Assembly (NCBI GenBank): GCA_039812765.1
Contig: JBDIBF010000017.1
Coordinates: 1 to 44,698 of the forward strand
Direction of reading: 5' to 3'
Source of the DNA: JADJVL01 sp039812765
GTDB taxonomy: Bacteria > Acidobacteriota > Holophagae > Holophagales > Holophagaceae
Length of the DNA stretch: 44,698 nucleotides
Part shown: piece after piece, positions 43,563 through 44,698 of the stretch
Numbering within the stretch: the stretch's first letter is position 1
Layout: every line of letters starts with the position of its first letter
Notes under the pieces: generated by a model
What the model was told of the DNA's origin: nothing
What the model saw: only the letters and a program-made list of their open reading frames with translations
Database searches by the model: none
Program-made: the position numbers and the translations under genes

Positions 43563-44032
43563 ACCGCAAGAACCTCCTGCTCGCCTTCGCCACGGCGCTC
43601 TGCGTCCTGGTGATGACCGCCTGCTCCATGCTCGCCCCCGGGACCAGCTGGGCCCCCACGCATCCCGAGGAGCTGGGCCAGGGCCGCCCCCTGTGCTCCA
43701 GCTGCCATGGCGACGAGGCCATGAAGGGCGGCTACAAGGCCTACGCGTCCTTCGATCACACCGACGCCTTCGTCAAGAACCACCGCTACCAGGCCAACCA
43801 GGACGCCGGGACCTGCGCAACCTGCCACAGCCAGTCCTTCTGCTCCGACTGCCACGGCGGGAAGGTGCCCATGACCCCGGCCACGCTGAACGCCAACCGG
43901 CCGGACCGGGACATGCCCCACCGTCCGAACTACCTCGCCATCCACCGCATGGACGGGAAGCTGGACCCCAGCGGCTGCTTCCGCTGCCATGGCCGGGCGA
44001 ACAACGAAAAATGCACGGCTTGCCACAGGTAG
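43559..44032 (+). CDS. Pentahaem lipoprotein c-type cytochrome
   Basis: 157 aa. ATG 43559 overlaps the porin stop as ATGA. Signal peptide with lipobox ALCVLVMTAC (Cys22). Five CxxCH motifs: CSSCH, CATCH, CSDCH, CFRCH and CTACH; additional His residues (FDHTDAFVKNHRY; MPHRPNYLAIHRMDG) can serve as distal ligands. The C-terminal HRMDGKLDPSGCFRCHGRANNEKC-type block is reminiscent of small Geobacter lipoprotein cytochromes of extracellular-electron-transfer operons. It is likely attached to the outer membrane next to the porin. Confidence 0.9.
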   Translation: MNRKNLLLAFATALCVLVMTACSMLAPGTSWAPTHPEELGQGRPLCSSCHGDEAMKGGYKAYASFDHTDAFVKNHRYQANQDAGTCATCHSQSFCSDCHGGKVPMTPATLNANRPDRDMPHRPNYLAIHRMDGKLDPSGCFRCHGRANNEKCTACHR

Positions 44033-44041
44033 GGGTCCGAC

Positions 44042-44680
44042 ATGAGAACCAGGATCACGATGCGCAACGCCTCCCTCCTCGCCCAGTTCATCCTCGCGGC
44101 CGCCTTCGCCCTCTTCCTGGGCGGCTGCACCACCGCCAACACCCAGGCGCCCTCCGTCTCGCCCCAGGGCAAGCACCCGGCCGACTGGGTCAACGTCCAC
44201 TGGTCCGAATACCTCAAGAACCCCGACCAGTGCCGGACCTGCCACGGCTCCATCACCGACAAGGCCGCCGCCGGCGGGATCTCCGGGGTGAGCTGCTTCA
44301 CCTGCCATCCCACGGGCCCGCTGCACCAGGCCGGCTGGGCCGCCCCGCAGAAGCACGGCCGCCTCGGCGCCCAGGCCGCCCCGGCGGAGATGGCGGGCTT
44401 CGCCTACTGCGCCAAGTGCCACGGCTCCACCTACGACAACGGCCTCGCGGTCTCCTGCAAGAGCTGCCACACCCGCGCGCCGCACCCGAGCGCGCCCTGG
44501 AACGGCGCCACGGCTGACGCCCCGAGCCACGCCCGCACCGACGCGGGCAACGCGGCCGAGTGCGCCAAGTGCCATCTGAACGGCGCCAACTCCACCCTCA
44601 AGCCCAATCCCCCCGCTCCGGCCGGAACCGTGCCGGGCTGCTTCAACAACACGATGTGCCACGGCCGGAGCTTCGAATGA
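44042..44680 (+). CDS. Multihaem lipoprotein c-type cytochrome with CX5CH site
   Basis: 212 aa from ATG 44042 (AGGGG upstream; ATG 44060 is an alternative). Signal peptide and lipobox FALFLGGC (Cys29). CxxCH motifs: CRTCH, CFTCH, CAKCH, CKSCH and CAKCH, then CFNNTMCH near the C-terminus, where five residues separate the Cys pair. His residues near the haems (KHPADWVNVHWSEY, GPLHQAGW, PHPSAPW) may be axial ligands. Together with the pentahaem protein and the porin it fits an outer-membrane electron conduit. The stop overlaps the next ATG (44677) as ATGA. Confidence 0.9.
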   Translation: MRTRITMRNASLLAQFILAAAFALFLGGCTTANTQAPSVSPQGKHPADWVNVHWSEYLKNPDQCRTCHGSITDKAAAGGISGVSCFTCHPTGPLHQAGWAAPQKHGRLGAQAAPAEMAGFAYCAKCHGSTYDNGLAVSCKSCHTRAPHPSAPWNGATADAPSHARTDAGNAAECAKCHLNGANSTLKPNPPAPAGTVPGCFNNTMCHGRSFE

Positions 44681-44698
44681 GCGAGCGCCACGAATCCC
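44677..44698 (+). CDS. Start of next gene, truncated by window edge
   Basis: ATG 44677 overlaps the preceding stop in an ATGA and reads MSERHES to the window end. The ATGA pattern used twice earlier in this operon supports it as the next coupled gene, possibly another cytochrome or accessory protein; seven codons do not allow identification. Confidence 0.45.

Overview
The window is very GC-rich chromosomal DNA with densely packed genes on both strands. It carries no tRNA, rRNA, CRISPR array, transposase or phage gene that I can recognise. Gene content (Fe-S type PurF, EF-G-like GTPase, protein kinase with TPRs, many short secreted proteins of unknown family, multihaem lipoprotein cytochromes next to an outer-membrane barrel) suggests an anaerobic or facultative, metal-respiring Gram-negative. 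The Holophagae branch of Acidobacteriota (Geothrix-like) is my best guess; this is inference from gene content, not a database match.

Left part (1-5400): the 3' end of ispG overlaps yidD. A copper module follows: an ECF sigma factor with a Cys-rich tail, a small MTCGHC metallochaperone and a P1B-1 copper ATPase. A HerA-like ATPase lies convergent to it. From 5480 to 12783 come a large secreted BNR-repeat protein ending in a dockerin-like module, a PlsC acyltransferase, a membrane Ser/Thr kinase with a TolB-like and TPR exterior, and a YIP1-like membrane protein.

Middle (12770-28650): a crotonase coupled to miaA; a sulfotransferase flanked by two paralogous small proteins; purF; a HEAT-repeat protein divergent from a GAF protein with a degenerate GGDEF domain; two paralogous secreted proteins (16683 and 22318); a HAD phosphatase; a Sel1-repeat membrane protein divergent from a mercaptopyruvate sulfurtransferase; and an MFS exporter.

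Right part (28802-41816): ornithine aminotransferase followed by a LOR/SDH-type ornithine cyclodeaminase (two routes from ornithine towards proline), a YIP1 protein, an EF-G-like GTPase lacking the catalytic His, an acyltransferase interrupted by an in-frame amber codon, an AIM24-family protein, a coiled-coil lipoprotein, an AtuA-family protein and a TPR/GT41 O-GlcNAc-transferase-like protein.

The most interesting stretch is the right end (41817-44698). A 354-nt leader carries an RNA-like element resembling the class I cyclic-dinucleotide (GEMM) riboswitch core and a 22-codon leader ORF. This is followed by an outer-membrane barrel gene, a pentahaem lipoprotein cytochrome, a second lipoprotein cytochrome with five CxxCH motifs plus one CX5CH, and the start of another gene. 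Most of these ORFs are joined by ATGA overlaps. It looks like a porin-cytochrome conduit for extracellular electron transfer that may be controlled by a nucleotide second messenger.
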